This document shows, piece after piece, positions 20,968 to 31,598 of a stretch of 64,000 bases of DNA. The position numbers and the translations under genes were made by a program. Numbering within the stretch: position 1 is the first letter of the stretch; the number at the start of each line of letters is the position of its first letter. The DNA is from Ypsolopha sequella (lineage: Eukaryota; Arthropoda; Insecta; Lepidoptera; Ypsolophidae). The DNA lies in NCBI GenBank assembly GCA_934047225.1, contig OW204001.1, forward strand, positions 6,990,201 through 7,054,200. Direction: 5' to 3'. The notes under the pieces were generated by a model, which was not told the DNA's origin, made no database searches, and was given only the letters and a program-made list of their open reading frames with translations.

Positions 20968-22011
20968 TTATCGTAAAAGGAATGGTAACTTGTGTGCAAA
21001 GAGACAGGAGATTACATAAAGCATAGCGAAGTAGAAGTTTAGCCTTGCTGTCTGTCGAGGCACATAACGCATTGATTCTGGTCTTCTAAACATTCTTTCG
21101 ATTTCAAATGCTCGAGGCAAAGTAAGCATCGGTAGCAAGAACCACATGGAGCATCTTACTGATGCCACCACAAACATTATGTATGGTGTAAATAATAAAA
21201 ATGCATAGAGTAGGAAAGATGCAGTCTTTCCTACCAATATAGCTAGTGTCACAATCTCTGCTTTACTGTCCGTTTTCAGATCCCTAGTATTGTTACTATG
21301 CAGGATAGCTTCAGTGTTTAGAGCTAAAGGTACAGCATAGTATATGATTGGCCAATCAACACGCCCCGTTTGAGCCAGAAAAGCAAATACGACTGACACA
21401 GGACCAAATATGACTAGAACAACTATATCTCCCAAAGCTATATACTTCAAACCTATACCACCCGTATACAAAAAAGAAGATGATAAACCACCAAAATAAA
21501 CTAAAGCCAAGTGCTCCATTCTAGCAGGAGAAGACACAACTAATGGCACAAAAAATGCACACCCAACTAAATATAATAAAGCACCTAAAGACACAACTTC
21601 ATCAATACTCAGAATGTGATCCACCAATGTTCTATCATCAGACTTGCGATTGTCTATGCCCTTCACGAAATCGAAGTATGTGTTGACTACATTTCCAGCT
21701 CCATGGACTGGTATAACAGTACATAGAGTAAGTAGCAGTGTGAGCCAGCTGAAGCCCTGATCTCCAGGGAGACGGTATGCGAGCGCGGCACCCAGTAGCG
21801 TCGGCAGGAAACTGGCACTCAACGACCACGGCCGCAGAGCCAATACGTAAGTCCGCACTTTCATCAAGGGATTCCTAGTCGGCTGAGTTTCTTCCTTAGG
21901 CTGTTCCAGCAGGTTCCCTTCTGCTGTTCTAATATCCGCATCGTCTAATTTATTTTCCACTTCCATCGTAGATCTTCTAATAGTTCTTGTACCTTTACTT
22001 AGGCTGTGCAA
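20968..22011 (-). CDS. UBIAD1: UbiA prenyltransferase domain-containing protein 1
   Basis: Membrane prenyltransferase that makes menaquinone-4 in animals; the Drosophila orthologue is heix (family knowledge). 347 aa, close to human UBIAD1 (~338 aa), in one exon. A ~50-aa polar N-terminus precedes ALRPWSLSASFLPTLLGAAL. The first aspartate-rich motif is NTYFDFVKGID (about residue 111) and the second is NNTRDLKTDSKAE (about residue 241). Several hydrophobic helices follow, consistent with the UbiA fold in ER or Golgi membranes. The second ATG, 15 codons in (MEVENK), is an equally good start. It is convergent with UBE4B. The upstream 190 bp to the LINE must hold any promoter still in place. Confidence 0.95.
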   Translation of the reverse strand: MHSLSKGTRTIRRSTMEVENKLDDADIRTAEGNLLEQPKEETQPTRNPLMKVRTYVLALRPWSLSASFLPTLLGAALAYRLPGDQGFSWLTLLLTLCTVIPVHGAGNVVNTYFDFVKGIDNRKSDDRTLVDHILSIDEVVSLGALLYLVGCAFFVPLVVSSPARMEHLALVYFGGLSSSFLYTGGIGLKYIALGDIVVLVIFGPVSVVFAFLAQTGRVDWPIIYYAVPLALNTEAILHSNNTRDLKTDSKAEIVTLAILVGKTASFLLYAFLLFTPYIMFVVASVRCSMWFLLPMLTLPRAFEIERMFRRPESMRYVPRQTARLNFYFAMLYVISCLFAHKLPFLLR

Positions 22012-22539
22012 AGACCGGTCGCGAAATAGATCACAGTACCGTTATGGTGTAGGTCATAATAACATCGCGGCAAAATCTCGTAACATATTTTCCAGTTTAT
22101 AATAATTAAAGAAACACGTAGGTAATTAGTACCGATATCAAAATAATATTCTGGATATTTCTCTCATTCCACTTCAACAAATTTGATTTTCTGATTGCAA
22201 TATTTGCAATGCAAAAAACATTTTTTTTTTTTTTTGGTTTTATTCGCCCTTGTCAGGCAGGCAAAGGTTTCAGACCATACAGCCTTGTCATAAGTTGTGT
22301 TTATCAGTGTTGTCAGTGTAAGGCAACTTGGGCCAAATCTTCATATTTTAGCAGGTTAAGGCCATCCAATAGCCAAGTCTTTAATGTCTTTTCCAAGTAA
22401 GGCAACTAGGCCAAGTCTTCATTAAGTAAATTCAAGTAAAATCAGGTTATTGACGTAAAATCCAGGTATTAAGGCAGTTTTGCCAAGTCATTAGATCGTG
22501 TGTGTCTTATCCGGTAAGGGCAATAATGCCAGGTCTTAA

Positions 22540-25500
22540 TCAAATTTCACCAATTGTGGACTCCACATATTTATAAATCGGTATAAAGGTTGCTGGGTTT
22601 TTTAATAATTCCTGAAGCAAGCGCGGGACGTTCAGGTCTTCTTTGAAAATATTCAACAGTTGATCAGCCAAAAGTATCCTTTGTACGGCAAAAGTCGGAC
22701 ATTCGTAAAAAATGTGGTGCAGAGATTGTGGAGAAGATGTATTGCATTGATCGCACTCATCCGAAGAAATTATGTTCAGCCTTTTCAAATGAGCGTTAAA
22801 GCGTCCATGACCAAGTCTGAGCCGGAAGATTGTGGTATAGAATTTTCGGAATATAAATTCAGCTCCTCTGACGAACCAAGGTTGAGATATTTCCTTGTTG
22901 ATTTCGTAATACCATTTTCCTTTGAGGATTACTGTTTCTTGCCAATGATGCATCCATTCTTTCTTCATGGCGTCCTTGAGTTGTATTGATAGGTCAGAGC
23001 TTGGAACATTCAAAGCTCTTGTAGGTAGACTTACGGGACATGATGTAATAGATCTTGCTAGGAAATCGACATTTTCGTTACCGGTAACACCGATATGTGA
23101 CGGTGTCCAAAAAAATATAACCTTTTTGAGCTTTTTGTTGTTGTGACAGTTGCAAATATCTAAATATTTTTCTCGTATTGCGTAAATTAAATAACTGGAA
23201 CAAGCAGAAAACCTGGGGTTGTCCAGAGCTGATAAAACGCTCATACTGTCGGTAACTACGATCCACTTTTCTGCTTCTCTTTCTTCTATGTACTCCAAAG
23301 CTTGTAGGATAGCTAGAGCTTCTGCACTGAACACACTCATTTCATCAGGTATTCTGAGACCCGTACCTTTTCTAGCTGTTAGATCGTAGGTGGCAATTGA
23401 TACTGTGCTGCCCTTTTTAGAGCCATCTGTATAAATCTGACTGTAATCTTTCCAGGTAGAAAGCATATCATACACTTGTTGTTTTTGTTTCAATTCTCTG
23501 TCCATAATAATCTCCATAGCACAAAACTTACTCTCATAACATCCCATGTAACAAGGCCATATCGGATTCTCAGCAATATTAAATTCAGATTTATATTTTA
23601 AAATTTCAGGAAGGTTCTTAACCAAGTAAGGAAGATTTGATGAACAAACTGAATGTGAAGCAACCATCTTGGAAATGAGAGGATTGTCTCTGAGAGACAT
23701 AAGTTTAAGGATAAAGTTGTTTTTTAAATAATTGAATCGAAATATAAGTGGAGGAACCCTACACTCTCCTTGCAATGAAACAATGGGAGTGGACATCATA
23801 GCACCAGTTATAGTGCGTAAGTTCTTATTTTGTATCTTATCTAACTTATCTAATAGTTTATTTTGAGAACAAAAACAAAAGAAAGCATATTCAAAATGAC
23901 TCCTCACCAAAGACTTGTATAACATAAGTAACATTTTGGGATCTGCACCCCACGAAGTTCCAGCAAGTGACCTCAAAATATTAGAGGCCTTTACAGCTCT
24001 ATCTGATAAGCAACCAACATATTTATCAAAACGGAAATTTTGAGTAAAGATAACTCCTAGAAATCTGACTGAGCCATCAACCGGAAGTATTTTTCTATCA
24101 TACCAAATTTTTACTCTAGAAACTCTGACACTTCTTTTTGTAAAAACTACCACTTTACTTTTTTCTATACTAATGTCTAAATTTAAATGATTAAAATAAG
24201 CATTCAGTTTTTGTAATGATTGGTTTAATTTGTCAATGACACTATCTAAGTTTGATCCAGAAGAGTATACAACCAGATCATCTGCAAATTGTAAATTTTG
24301 GACTTCATTGCCTAAAACTGAATTCAATTTGTGTATATAAATAATAAACAATAATGGAGATAGAATTCCACCCTGGCAAACTCCTTTGTAGGAAAATCTG
24401 GATCCAGTTAATGTTTTTTTAAATTTTACAAAGACTTCGCGTCCATTCAAAAAACTAAATATCCACTTCACAATTTTTTCAGGTAATTGCAGCGAAGATA
24501 ATATTGAGGAAAGGATATTTAAATTTACATTGTTAAATGCGCCTACTATATCAAAGAATACACTGGCCAAATATTCTTGTTTGACAGTGGCATTATGTAT
24601 GTCAAGAAAGAGATGTGAAAGACTTTCTCGGGCCGATCGACCACGCCTGAATCCGAATTGATTTTGTGGTAAAATGGATTTATTCTCTATGAAGTACTCT
24701 AAACGTTGTTTAAGAAGTTGCTCAAAAATTTTGCCTACACAAGAGGTCAAAGTTACTGGACGATATGAGTCAGGTAAGTTTTTATCTTTACCCATCTTCA
24801 AAATTGGTACTAAACAATCAGTTTTCCATTCCTTTGGTATATGTAAGGCAGACCAGAGTAAGTTTAGTATGTCTAAAAACAATTTTAAGTGATCAGAATT
24901 TAACAATTTGAACATTTTATATGATAACCAATCCAAACCTGTAGCAGTGTCTCTCCTAGACTTCAAAGCTGCGCTAATCTCAGACAAAGTAAAATTTTCA
25001 GTTAAATATGAGTATTCAGAAGAGAAATCTGAATCTGTAGTGTTTGGTACAATATTCTCCACAGTGTCGGGTGTGTATTTTTGTAGGAATTCCTTTACCC
25101 ATTCACCATTTGTATTATGACTGTTATCACTTGAACCAGTTTTGTTTAATTTTCTGATAGTGTTCCAAACTTTACTGATAGGTGTTAATCTGTTAATAGA
25201 TTGGCATAATTCAGTCCAGCTGCTCAACCTTTCTTGTTTTAATGTTAACTTTTTTTGTGCTTGGAGTTTCTTGAAAGTAATGTAATTATGTAAGGTTGGG
25301 TTTGCCTTAAATATTAAGAAAGCAGATTTACACTCATCTACTACCCGAGAGCATTTTTCATTCCACCACGGTATTACTGTTTTTTTTAATACTGATCCTT
25401 TGAAAGGCTTATTTGAATTATTAATAACACGTTTTCTTAAAGACTCATCTACAGATTTAGAGACCAGGGTACAAAACTTATTGTAAGACTCCAATGGATT

Positions 25501-26250
25501 GGTTATATCGATTTGAAAATTATGTAAATAAGAATTAACTTTTTCTTTATACAATTTCCAGTTTACCATACGCAAATTAGGGTGGGAGGGTATATTAGAT
25601 GTTTCTACATCACAATTTGCAGTACTGTTAATAATTACTTTTGTTACAGTTGGCAAGTGATAACTTCCCAGTGGATCATCATGGACCCACCAGTCACAAG
25701 ATAATGCAAGAGAAGAAGTAGCAAAAGTTAAATCCAGAACATTGGGTTTCCATATATGTGATCCCACCGTAGTGGTTGACCCATCGTTTAAAATAACCAG
25801 ATCATTATCCTCTGTAATACTTAAAATACTTCTACCTCTAGGATCAGTTGTACTGCTACCCCAAGTTGTGTTATGTGCATTAAAGTCACCAGCTATTATG
25901 AAAGGTTTAGGTATACTTTTTAATAAATTATCGAACCTATTTTTGTTAAACCTAGGAGTGCAATTCCCAGGAATGTACATACTTACTAAGTGTATCACCT
26001 TGTTATTAAAATTTAGTTCTGTAGCAATATTTTGTAAAGAATTATCGAAATATGTGTCAAATAGTTTAAAACTTAAACTTTTATGTATTAAAATAGCTAC
26101 TCCATTATGAGTATTACCACAATCATTTCTTAAGACAGAATAATGTCTTATTTTTAATTGATTATGCGGTTTTAACCAAGTTTCTGATAAAAGAGCTACA
26201 TGAATTTCATTATCATATAAAAACTGAGTTAAAATATGTTTGTTGCTCAA
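22540..26250 (-). CDS. LINE ORF2: endonuclease, reverse transcriptase, RNase H
   Basis: 1236 aa from the first ATG. The open frame continues upstream past LKIVQWNAQSLL, the usual start of the endonuclease domain, to overlap the ORF1 end, so translation probably begins there by reinitiation or a frame change. Endonuclease motifs: LLSETWL, then AGDFNAHNTTWGS at about residue 120. RT: YRPVTLTSCVGK, QFGFRRGRSA, CQGGILSPLLF, and the catalytic FADDLVVY at about residue 654. RNase H: YTDGSKKG at about residue 938, SAEALAIL, VTDSMSVL, and a C-terminal CDQC-HH-C zinc motif. The conserved SDH of the endonuclease appears as SYH, and the usual FFDI-KAFD motif reads FFDIVGAFN, so full activity is uncertain. 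Confidence 0.93.
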   Translation of the reverse strand: MSNKHILTQFLYDNEIHVALLSETWLKPHNQLKIRHYSVLRNDCGNTHNGVAILIHKSLSFKLFDTYFDNSLQNIATELNFNNKVIHLVSMYIPGNCTPRFNKNRFDNLLKSIPKPFIIAGDFNAHNTTWGSSTTDPRGRSILSITEDNDLVILNDGSTTTVGSHIWKPNVLDLTFATSSLALSCDWWVHDDPLGSYHLPTVTKVIINSTANCDVETSNIPSHPNLRMVNWKLYKEKVNSYLHNFQIDITNPLESYNKFCTLVSKSVDESLRKRVINNSNKPFKGSVLKKTVIPWWNEKCSRVVDECKSAFLIFKANPTLHNYITFKKLQAQKKLTLKQERLSSWTELCQSINRLTPISKVWNTIRKLNKTGSSDNSHNTNGEWVKEFLQKYTPDTVENIVPNTTDSDFSSEYSYLTENFTLSEISAALKSRRDTATGLDWLSYKMFKLLNSDHLKLFLDILNLLWSALHIPKEWKTDCLVPILKMGKDKNLPDSYRPVTLTSCVGKIFEQLLKQRLEYFIENKSILPQNQFGFRRGRSARESLSHLFLDIHNATVKQEYLASVFFDIVGAFNNVNLNILSSILSSLQLPEKIVKWIFSFLNGREVFVKFKKTLTGSRFSYKGVCQGGILSPLLFIIYIHKLNSVLGNEVQNLQFADDLVVYSSGSNLDSVIDKLNQSLQKLNAYFNHLNLDISIEKSKVVVFTKRSVRVSRVKIWYDRKILPVDGSVRFLGVIFTQNFRFDKYVGCLSDRAVKASNILRSLAGTSWGADPKMLLMLYKSLVRSHFEYAFFCFCSQNKLLDKLDKIQNKNLRTITGAMMSTPIVSLQGECRVPPLIFRFNYLKNNFILKLMSLRDNPLISKMVASHSVCSSNLPYLVKNLPEILKYKSEFNIAENPIWPCYMGCYESKFCAMEIIMDRELKQKQQVYDMLSTWKDYSQIYTDGSKKGSTVSIATYDLTARKGTGLRIPDEMSVFSAEALAILQALEYIEEREAEKWIVVTDSMSVLSALDNPRFSACSSYLIYAIREKYLDICNCHNNKKLKKVIFFWTPSHIGVTGNENVDFLARSITSCPVSLPTRALNVPSSDLSIQLKDAMKKEWMHHWQETVILKGKWYYEINKEISQPWFVRGAEFIFRKFYTTIFRLRLGHGRFNAHLKRLNIISSDECDQCNTSSPQSLHHIFYECPTFAVQRILLADQLLNIFKEDLNVPRLLQELLKNPATFIPIYKYVESTIGEI

Positions 26251-26279
26251 AAGACTTTGAGCATTCCATTGTACTATTT

Positions 26280-27431
26280 TTAATTGTTCTGTGAAGATGA
26301 GGGAGTTACAGATTTTTTCTGGAATGTTTCGTGTAAAACATCACTGACTGTTTTCGAGGAAATACTTGTATTATTAGTTTTATTAAGTGTAATTACCTTG
26401 ATTATGCTTTCAGTCAATAAGTTCAAAAAATTTTGATCACCTAATAATTGGTTCACAAAATCTTTTTTGGGACTGTCTTTTTTTCCAAGGGCTGGGAAGT
26501 TTTTGTCGTCAAAAAGACTGGCAAATTGAGAGGGGCTGGCTTTATTTTTAATTTCCTGAATTTTTTTTTGTTTAACGGGACAAGAGCTTGAGATGGAAAT
26601 ATGATTCCCTTCGCAGTGGACACATTTTGCTTTGTCTTTATCTTGTGTACAGTTTTTGAAATTATGAGCTTCAGAGCAAATTGAGCATCTTTCAGAGTTT
26701 TTGCAGAATTTGGCGAGATGACCAAATCGCAGACATCTGAAGCACTGCTTTATTGGAGGAATGTAAGTGTCGACCTGCAGACGCCATTTCTTTAAGTACA
26801 CATAATCCGGCAGCGAGGATGATAAGGCAAAAGTTATTGCTACTGTGGGTGTGGGTTCTAATTTGGATTTACCGTCTGTGTGTGTCTTCCTTAAAAGTCT
26901 TCTTACGCATATAATCTTCTTGGAGCACGAGAGGGCCTCGAAAATTTTTTTGTTTGTCATATCTGTCGGAATTCGGACAACCCCAGTGACCTCAGTTGAC
27001 GCCGCCGGTATTGAAGCCTTCAAACAATAGTCCTTTAGAAAGGTGGTATTATCCATAAAAGTGTTTGCTAAATTCGGTTTGTCAAAGACAACTCCCATCT
27101 TGAATTTCGTAATTTTCTTCAGATATTTGATCCCTTTGATAAATCTTGTGAGACAGTTATTGAGCGAGATCATGTCCCTGCTACCTATCGGCTTTTCTAC
27201 AGAGCTTTCTACAAAAACAATATATTCCATACCATTTGAAGAATCCTCGGGGTACCTGCGAGTGTAATCAGTTACCCTGTACGGCGTAATATACTTGTCC
27301 AAGTCCATTTCTCCATCCTCCTTCTGGTCATCACCTGGGCGTGGGCTCGACTCGGAGTCACCGCTATCAGAGATTTCATCCTCCTCACCATCCTTTTTTC
27401 TCTTCTTAGGCTTTCGCCTCCCCATTTTCAC
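26280..27431 (-). CDS. LINE ORF1: Gag-like nucleic-acid-binding protein
   Basis: 383 aa. A highly basic then acidic N-terminus (MGRRKPKKRKKDGEEDE) leads to a central domain and three zinc knuckles: CFRCLRFGHLAKFC, CSICSEAHNFKNC and CVHCEGNHISISSSC, at about residues 230-285. ORF1 proteins of this group coat the element RNA in a particle used for retrotransposition (family knowledge). The stop TAA is at 26280-26282, and the ORF2 frame is open through this point. Confidence 0.9.
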   Translation of the reverse strand: MKMGRRKPKKRKKDGEEDEISDSGDSESSPRPGDDQKEDGEMDLDKYITPYRVTDYTRRYPEDSSNGMEYIVFVESSVEKPIGSRDMISLNNCLTRFIKGIKYLKKITKFKMGVVFDKPNLANTFMDNTTFLKDYCLKASIPAASTEVTGVVRIPTDMTNKKIFEALSCSKKIICVRRLLRKTHTDGKSKLEPTPTVAITFALSSSLPDYVYLKKWRLQVDTYIPPIKQCFRCLRFGHLAKFCKNSERCSICSEAHNFKNCTQDKDKAKCVHCEGNHISISSSCPVKQKKIQEIKNKASPSQFASLFDDKNFPALGKKDSPKKDFVNQLLGDQNFLNLLTESIIKVITLNKTNNTSISSKTVSDVLHETFQKKSVTPSSSQNN

Positions 27432-27550
27432 CTACTAAGCAACGATTAAGACACCAGAAACTAGTTTAAAACAATTTAACAATTTTCAATTTAAAAATTG
27501 CCTCCTAGCTTTTCAAGAGTTCCCGCGCTTTTTTCTGCAAAAAACATTTT

Positions 27551-27949
27551 GACGTATTTCAGTCAGTCAGTTTAGTTTTCTAAAAATTTTCTTTTTCTAG
27601 TGTTGTGTCTGTTCTTGTAGGTAAGGTATCGACTAAATCGAAACACACAATTTGGTTGAACTAAATATTCTAAGAGCCCCTTTTTATATTATGCCCAATA
27701 ATATGGCATGGGCTAGCAAAAGCTTTGGAGCATTTTTAATTTCATAATTTTTTATTATTTTCGCGTTTCATCTTCACTACGCTACATTTTCGATTTCAAG
27801 GGCAAAAAAACTTTTTCGATTTCCTTCTCTTGAATTTGATTTGAGGTTAATGTGACTTTGACGTTTGTTAACCAAACCCGTTCTAAGACACTCTTGTCAC
27901 AAAAAGCTCTAAATGTTTTAATAAGAGTTTTCCTTCTCCTTCTCATACA
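27551..27949. other. Spacer, nothing recognised
   Basis: AT-rich sequence between the LINE target duplication and the nested MITE. The minus-strand frame at 27782-28042 has no recognisable protein features. Confidence 0.5.
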
Positions 27950-29470
27950 CAGGTTGTTAAGATGAAGTTGCGGAAGCCGGAAACTGGTCATGCCCATACG
28001 AACAACTTTTACTACGGAGGCAACATAGTGAGGAGGTTTCAATGAAAAGTTACATATAGCTACCCAATCAAAATGTATGAGACGACTGTTTTTTTTTCAC
28101 GAAAAGTATTTATTAATTTTTCATTTATTACACTTTTTGTACCTTTACAAACATAATTTGCAACACATTTTCACATAAAAGACAGACATTGTGTACAAAG
28201 GCGGCACTTATTGCTAATAGCAATATCTTCCAGGCAACCTTTGGGTGGAGTGAAAAAGATGTTAACGATAAAAAGAGTAGCGTTAATGCTAACAAAAAAG
28301 CAACGTGCTAATTTTAACCAAAATGTAATATTAATTAACATAATAATCTAATATATATTTTATATTTAACATTAAAAAAACACATACACACGTATACGTA
28401 CTGAAATACTTAATATTAAGGACGGGATAGTTAGATGGATTTCTATTTTAACGGGTATTCAGAATGAAAAACGTGCTTCACTTTGATCTTAAATGAGTTA
28501 ACATTTTTCAACTTTTGGATAGAAAGGGGTTAACGGTTCCAGAGTCGTGCAGCATGAAAAGTAAACGAATCATTGTAAAAACCTGTTTTCGCTTCAGGAA
28601 ATGACAATGTTTTCATGTTACACAGCCGTATCTTTTTACCGTGATCGGAGAGAAAACTAAATCTTTCTCGCAAGTAACAGGGAGCAGATGGATTGTTAAG
28701 GACATCATGAAGAAGAGAAAGAATGTGAGCATTTCTGCGAAGACTAATGGGGAGCCAGTTTAACTGCGACCGGAATTCGGATACATGGTCATATTTGCGA
28801 AGAGAGAAAATAAACCGAATACAAAGATTCTGGAGATGTTCGAGTTTATTAAGAAGTTCCTCAGTAAGGTCCAAGTGACAGGAGTCCGCATAATCTAAAA
28901 TAGGGATGAGAAATGATTGCGCTAACATAATTTTGGTTTTTATTGGCAAAAACTCTGCAGGCGCTTCATTGCGTGAAGAGTACCATACATCTTCCTACTC
29001 AGGGATTCTACGTGAGAACCCTAAGAAAGTGTTTTATCAAACGTGACCCCTTAGTTTTTTACGGTTCTGAATGGTATTATAGTACCACCAAAAATAACCT
29101 TGGTAATTTGGTCATCATCTACTTTAGTAAGCATTCTTGAGCTACCTATGACTATAGCTTGCGACTACTATTTATCTTTGCCCACTCCGCTAGTGCCTGT
29201 AAATCTTTATTCATAGATTGGATTGCTTCATTTAGGCTCTCGACGGGCGCATAACATACAGTAGTTAAAGTTAAAAAAGGTTCGTATAGGCGAGTATTAT
29301 CGCCAGCAATCGAACATATTTCCGTAAAAAAAAATTTAGAAATCGGGAAAATGATATCTGTTGTTTCATACATTTTCGAGTTTCGAGGTTTGGCTATATA
29401 GTATAAGTTGTTCGTATAGACGAGTACTATCACCAGTTTCCGGCTTCCGCAACTTCATCTTAACACCCAG
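27950..29470. mobile_element. MITE-like element split by a CR1-like LINE
   Basis: Termini AAGATGAAGTTGCGGAAGCC at the left and the complement at the right are the same as in the 234-bp MITE at 8252-8485. Here the two ends are 1.5 kb apart. MITE-like sequence runs to about 28107 and resumes near 29255; between lies the 3' part of a LINE. The right part contains a second internal copy of the GAGTATTATCGCCAG motif, so the host element may itself be compound. Confidence 0.75.
28107..29255 (-). pseudogene. CR1-like LINE, 5'-truncated and decayed
   Basis: On the minus strand the RT C-terminal region reads SLNEAIQSMNKDL, AIVIGSSRML, ILDYADSC, LQNLCIRFIF, YDHVSEFRSQLNWLPI and FTFHAARLWNR, the pattern of CR1-type elements. 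At least two in-frame stops and a frame change lie between 29150 and 28950; the frame 28530-28949 is still open. The 3' UTR carries a GTTGCCTGGAAGATATTGCT-type block shared with 62325-62500. Confidence 0.8.
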
Positions 29471-30706
29471 CATAGCTCTGTCTCCCTCTTGTAAGCCAGT
29501 GAAACGCAAGACGTTTTGAAAAGTACCATTAAAAGCTTTCATAAAAATGGAAAAGCATGCGGAGTGCGGTTCAGAAAATAGCTCATTTAAGGCGATACTT
29601 AAAAGTTTTAGCGTCCCTGTTACTCTATATGCGAAAAAACTCTCAGTGCGAGTAGGACGGATTCGTGGAAAAGTAGCAAAATGTCGGTTTTTTATTAATA
29701 TAAAATGTACTAAGCTATTTTGTCAAAAGATTTTCAAGGAGACTATACAAATACATAATATCCACATTTTGAATGCAATTTCACAATATAATCAGTTAGG
29801 ATTTCAGAATTACAGGAAAAAATAAAACAATTTAGAGACACTCGTAGCATATGCTGAGTTGGGGTCCTTTTTATTGCCACGACACATGACGTTACATGTT
29901 TATATGTATCAACTAGCTTCTGCCCGCGGCTTCGCCCGCGTGGCCTACAGGAAACAAATTACATTTTTTTTCAGAAACAGACATTATAAGTGCTCTCATT
30001 CCCTCTGGGAGTCAAGGTGTAGTGCTCGGCCGAAAAACTTGCATGCTCAGACTACTAACGCGCCCTGCTCGGCCTTCGGCCTCGCGGGCGCGTTCTCCGT
30101 CCTCACATGCTCGTTTTTCGGCCTCACCAGAATGCCAAACACGGGGACTCACCGATCAAAGTTTTTCCGAAAGAGTGTCAAAATCCCTATCAGTTGTCAA
30201 AAAATGTCAAATTTGAATACAGCAGCGTAATTGACGACCCCGAATGCCCCTTGAGTTTTATGCAAATCGGAATAATTTTTGGACCTGTCAAAAAACTGTC
30301 AAAAATTTAATTTTTTTTTGGTCATGTAGCCCCAGCTTGACCGATCACAATAGTTGAAACCCGAACTCCCTACGATTAGCCGTTCGGGAGATATGGCCGA
30401 TCAAATGTTTGGGAATTTTTTTAACGTCATCTAGATCTTGCCGAGCCCTTTTCTTAGAGTACCATGAACATGGGTCTAGCATTAGCTGTTTGGGAGATAC
30501 GGGCCTGTAAAGTTTTGAAACTTTCGGCAGGTAGATCTCGTCGAAACCTTTTCCTAGACACCCATCAACATGGGTCTAAGTCTAGCCGTTTGGGAGAAAC
30601 AGGCCGTCAAAGTTTTCACATAAAAAAAAACTTTTTTTGGTACCCCGTGGTCCAACCCCTTCAACCTTCCATTCCAAAAATATTTTGCTGGGATATTGAA
30701 AGATAT

Positions 30707-30785
30707 AGATATATAGATAGATAGATAGATATATAGAGAGATAGATAGATAGATAGATGTACAGATAGATAGATAGATAGATACC
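30707..30785. repeat. GATA/TATC microsatellite
   Basis: Interrupted tandem GATA units. They produce spurious open frames of the ISIYLSI type on the minus strand. Confidence 0.9.
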
Positions 30786-30889
30786 TCAAAAGGAAAAAAT
30801 GGAACCCTAATAGGATCACTTGTGTGGCTGTCTGTCTGTTCGTCTGTTACAGCCGATTTGCTCTGGCACACATACTTTCAAGAATTTTC

Positions 30890-31320
30890 ATGTCCACTAT
30901 ATTAAATTTCAAAATCGATGCCATTTTCATAATTAACGTCCCAAAAAACCATAAAAACGACACCCATATTGATATTTACACATTTCAACATATCAACCCC
31001 ATCGCACCCCAACAGGGGATGATGGTATTTCACGTCCACTACGTTGGATTTAGAAATCGTTGTTGTTTTCGTAATCAGCGACCCGATAAACCATACAAAC
31101 GATACCCATGTTAGTTTTCAGACTTTGTCACCCCATTTCCCCTTTTTAGGGGTTGAATTCTGGAAATGCCTTTTTTACGTCCACTACGTTGGATTTTAAA
31201 ATCGTTGTTGTTTTCATAATCAGCGACCCGATAAACCATACAAACGATACCCATGTTGATTTTCAGACTTTGTCACCCCATTTCCCCCTTTTAGGGGTGG
31301 AATTCTGAAAAAAACTGAAA
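30890..31320. repeat. Three tandem units of ~143 bp
   Basis: Units start at TGTCCACTA-type sequence near 30890, 31032 and 31177 (spacing about 142 and 145 bp). Units 2 and 3 share ACGTCCACTACGTTGGATTT and CAGCGACCCGATAAACCAT almost exactly. Unit 1 is diverged. Confidence 0.85.
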
Positions 31321-31598
31321 CACATGTTTACTTATTTATAGATAGGAGTACTCTTGTGAATTCTCGAATAAAATAGTGTAACAAATCTTGTTTCCCAATA
31401 CAAACTTTGGACCCCCATTTCACCCTCTTAGGGGGTGAATTTTGAAAAATCCTTTCTTAGTGGATGCCTACACTATAAAAGGTATCTATATGCAAAATTT
31501 CAAGTCTCTAGGACCAGCGGTTTAGGCTGTGCGTTGATATATCAGTCAGTCAGTCAGTCAGTCAGTCAGTCAGGACTTTGAATTTTATATATACAGAT

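Larger units (their letters stand above)
22210..27550 (-). mobile_element. Full-length I-like LINE with target site duplication
   Basis: A 15-bp direct repeat, TGCAAAAAACATTTT, flanks the element at 22210-22224 and 27536-27550. On the minus strand the element runs from 27535 through a ~104-bp 5' UTR, ORF1, ORF2 and a ~300-bp 3' UTR to a poly(A) tail (T run at 22221-22235). Both ORFs are open and the duplication is perfect, so insertion looks recent. Apurinic endonuclease, RT, then RNase H in ORF2, with a zinc-knuckle ORF1, fits the I-like group of non-LTR elements. The exact clade is uncertain. Confidence 0.93.
29913..31598. mobile_element. Dispersed lepidopteran repeat with tandem core
   Basis: Begins CTAGCTTCTGCCCGCGGCTT and ends in a (GTCA)n run plus TTTATATATACAGAT. 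These termini are very common in lepidopteran genomes, but I cannot assign a class with certainty. Inside are repeated GTCTAG-CCGTTTGGGAGA blocks (30370-30600), a GATA microsatellite and three ~143-bp tandem units. No protein is encoded. Confidence 0.7.

Noticed and set aside
20968..22011. UBIAD1 as a retrocopy because it lacks introns
   Set aside because: No poly(A) tract or target duplication flanks it and the frame is fully conserved; a compact gene is the simpler reading.
29859..30310. Overlapping ORFs of 64-123 aa
   Set aside because: They fall inside a dispersed repeat with a GC-rich 5' part; repeats of this type are non-coding.
30554..30871. 105-aa minus ORF with ISIYLSI repeats
   Set aside because: It is the translation of the GATA microsatellite.
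30707..31560. CRISPR-like array (regular short repeats)
   Set aside because: The GATA and GTCA runs have no spacers and the genome is eukaryotic; these are microsatellites.
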